A DNA stretch of 8,609 bases, from the NCBI GenBank assembly GCA_020852155.1, contig JADZBJ010000052.1:1-8609 (forward strand), written 5' to 3'. A program made the translations under genes and the position numbers. Positions 7,430-8,609 of the stretch are shown here, piece after piece; position 1 is the stretch's first letter; each line of letters opens with the position of its first letter. The notes under the pieces were generated by a model, which was not told where the DNA came from, did not search any database, and saw nothing but the letters and a program-made list of their open reading frames with translations. Source of the stretch: Saprospiraceae bacterium (GTDB lineage: Bacteria > Bacteroidota > Bacteroidia > Chitinophagales > Saprospiraceae).

Positions 7430-7930
7430 TTGATATGGGTGGTAGAGCAGGAAATAAATGTTAAAGCCTACGACATCGAATACGCCACCGATGGCTTTCA
7501 TTTTGAAAAAATCGGCGAAGTGCCTGTGCTAAATGCAGGTTCAAAGCCGCAAAACACCTATTCTTTTAACCACGATGCCGCCAGACCTGGCCTGAATTAT
7601 TACCGCATACGGCAGACCGACCTGGATGGCAGTTCTTCTTTCAGTGTTGTCCGAAGTATTCAGTTTTCCGAAAAAGCCAACCTGACCCTGGCGCCCAATC
7701 CTGCCGACCAGACCTTGCGGCTGCATTATCCAGATGACGATACCGAACCTACGGATATTCGGCTGTATGATGTTTGCGGGCGCATGATATTTCAGGAAGA
7801 ACGAATGCCGGGCTTGTCCGAATTATCCATACCTGTCGGCGATTTTCCCGATGGCGTTTATTGGATTCAACTAACCTGTGCTGGCCGTTTGATTCACGCA
7901 GAAAACATTGTTATTGCGCATTCGAAATAG
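7430..7930 (+). CDS. C-terminal fragment with T9SS sorting domain, in frame after the TAA
   Basis: This segment is in the same frame as the preceding gene and follows its TAA with no gap. Its first codon is TTG and the only Met codons lie far downstream, so it is unlikely to be translated on its own. It begins with a conserved linker domain, EQEINVKAYDIEYATDGFHF (6-25) through YYRIRQTDLDGSSSFS (57-62 core). This type usually follows 'LPLEW' directly, which is where the upstream part ends. Residues about 82-166 are a type-A T9SS C-terminal sorting domain: LAPNPADQTLRL, then DIRLYDVCGRMI, then FPDGVYWIQL. In intact homologues this domain directs outer-membrane passage by the type IX system and is then removed, with attachment to the surface or release. 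Read through the stop, the whole gene would be 6575-7930. Confidence 0.78.
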   Translation: MIWVVEQEINVKAYDIEYATDGFHFEKIGEVPVLNAGSKPQNTYSFNHDAARPGLNYYRIRQTDLDGSSSFSVVRSIQFSEKANLTLAPNPADQTLRLHYPDDDTEPTDIRLYDVCGRMIFQEERMPGLSELSIPVGDFPDGVYWIQLTCAGRLIHAENIVIAHSK

Positions 7931-7992
7931 TTGCCAATCCAGTATTTGGGACACCCTTGGCCGCAGGTAACCCGCTTTTATCGAAAAAAGAC

Positions 7993-8034
7993 GCGTATAA
8001 ACGCTGGTACTGCAAAAATACCGCGCCTTTTTTT
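7993..8034 (+). terminator. Possible weak rho-independent terminator
   Basis: After the stop at 7930, two short stems are possible: GCGT/ACGC (7993-7996 with 8001-8004) and GGTA/TACC (8006-8009 with 8019-8022). A GCGCC and a run of seven T (8028-8034) follow. The stems are only 4 bp, so folding energy is low and the call is tentative. The rest of the 136-bp gap shows no clear promoter. Confidence 0.25.
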
Positions 8035-8066
8035 CAGATTTGCCGCAAGTTCAAACTTGTTCATAG

Positions 8067-8609
8067 ATGAAAAATCACCTTCCATTTACGCTTTTTCTAT
8101 TCGGTTTGCTCATTTCGGTCTCGCCGATTTTTGCACAAAATTCCAAACCGGCCATCACGACTGACGCATTGAAGTCAATCGGAATCAGAAACATCGGCCC
8201 GGGCGCTATGTCCGGACGTATCACAGCGATTGCCGTTGATCCGACGCATCCTGAAGTGATTTATGCCGGAGCGGCTTCCGGCGGTGTTTGGCGCAGCAAA
8301 AGTGCTGGCACAGCCTGGCAGCCCATTTTTGAAACAGCGCCGACACAAAGTATAGGCAGCATCGCCGTCAGCCCTCGAAACCCCGATGAAATTTGGGTGG
8401 GCACTGGCGAGGGCAACCCGCGCAATTCGCAAAATTTCGGATATGGCATCTTCAAAACCGTCAATGGCGGTAAGGACTGGATGTGCATGGGCCTGACCAA
8501 CACACACACGATCCACCGTGTCATTTTGCACCGCGACAACCCGGATATCATCTTCGCAGCCTCGCAAGGCTCGACTTATGGCCCTACGGAAGATCGCGGC
8601 GTTTTTAAA
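8067..8609 (+). CDS. Secreted sortilin/BNR-type beta-propeller protein, N-terminal part (3' end outside window)
   Basis: The frame is open from ATG 8067 to the last base (181 codons) with no stop. The signal peptide is MKNHLPFTLFLFGLLISVSP followed by IFAQ (cleavage after residue 24). The mature part starts with a segment ending in IGIRNIGPGAMSGRITAIAV (38-57), a signature of Bacteroidota 'VPS10/sortilin-like' or glycosyl-hydrolase-annotated beta-propeller proteins. Propeller-blade repeats follow: DPTHPEVIYAGAASGGVWRS (58-77) and NPDEIWVGTGEGNPRN (105-120). Then come GIFKTVNGGKDW (127-138), an Asp-box-like turn, and NPDIIFAASQGS (158-169). Full-length relatives are often near 1000 residues and many end in a T9SS sorting domain, which cannot be seen here. 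Substrate and partners are unknown. It starts 136 bp after the previous gene and probably belongs to a separate unit. Confidence 0.85.
   Translation, partial: MKNHLPFTLFLFGLLISVSPIFAQNSKPAITTDALKSIGIRNIGPGAMSGRITAIAVDPTHPEVIYAGAASGGVWRSKSAGTAWQPIFETAPTQSIGSIAVSPRNPDEIWVGTGEGNPRNSQNFGYGIFKTVNGGKDWMCMGLTNTHTIHRVILHRDNPDIIFAASQGSTYGPTEDRGVFK

Noticed and set aside
7774..8164. Two overlapping plus-strand frames (7774-8070 and 7931-8164)
   Set aside because: They run through the sorting domain, the spacer and the start of the beta-propeller gene in other frames and encode nothing recognisable. The real gene from 8067 has a signal peptide and propeller motifs.

Overview
The window looks like part of a Bacteroidota chromosome, probably from the Saprospiria or a related lineage (inferred). 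The best evidence is a type IX secretion (T9SS) C-terminal sorting domain at 7430-7930. Signal peptides ending in Ala-Gln, a secreted S74-domain protein, a sortilin-like beta-propeller and repeat-rich spacers also fit. All recognised genes lie on the + strand. No RNA gene, transposase or CRISPR array was seen.

Region 1 (1-5791) is a tandem family of four related proteins: a C-terminal fragment (1-710) and three complete genes (801-2366, 2650-4293, 4298-5791). The complete ones begin with a Trp-Asp-Thr motif and share further blocks with the P47 protein of botulinum neurotoxin orfX clusters. P47 and OrfX2 have the TULIP (BPI-like, lipid-binding) fold. These genes are leaderless. The complete copies carry a hydrophobic helical hairpin near the C-terminus that seems to be an addition to the basic P47 plan. 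The last two are 4 bp apart and surely co-transcribed. The second and third are separated by 283 bp holding two inverted repeats and a 7-bp tandem repeat.

Region 2 (5792-7930) is a second unit. A small secreted protein with a C-terminal S74 intramolecular chaperone domain and coiled coil overlaps by 4 bp (ATGA) a T9SS-exported beta-strand-rich protein. That second gene has an in-frame TAA that separates its body from its sorting domain.

Region 3 (8067-8609) is the start of a secreted beta-propeller protein of the sortilin/BNR-repeat type, cut by the window end.

The most unusual content is the P47-like array. A plausible but unproven idea is that its products assemble together on, or insert into, lipid membranes. 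No neurotoxin or other effector gene is visible here, and the genes upstream of the window are unknown.
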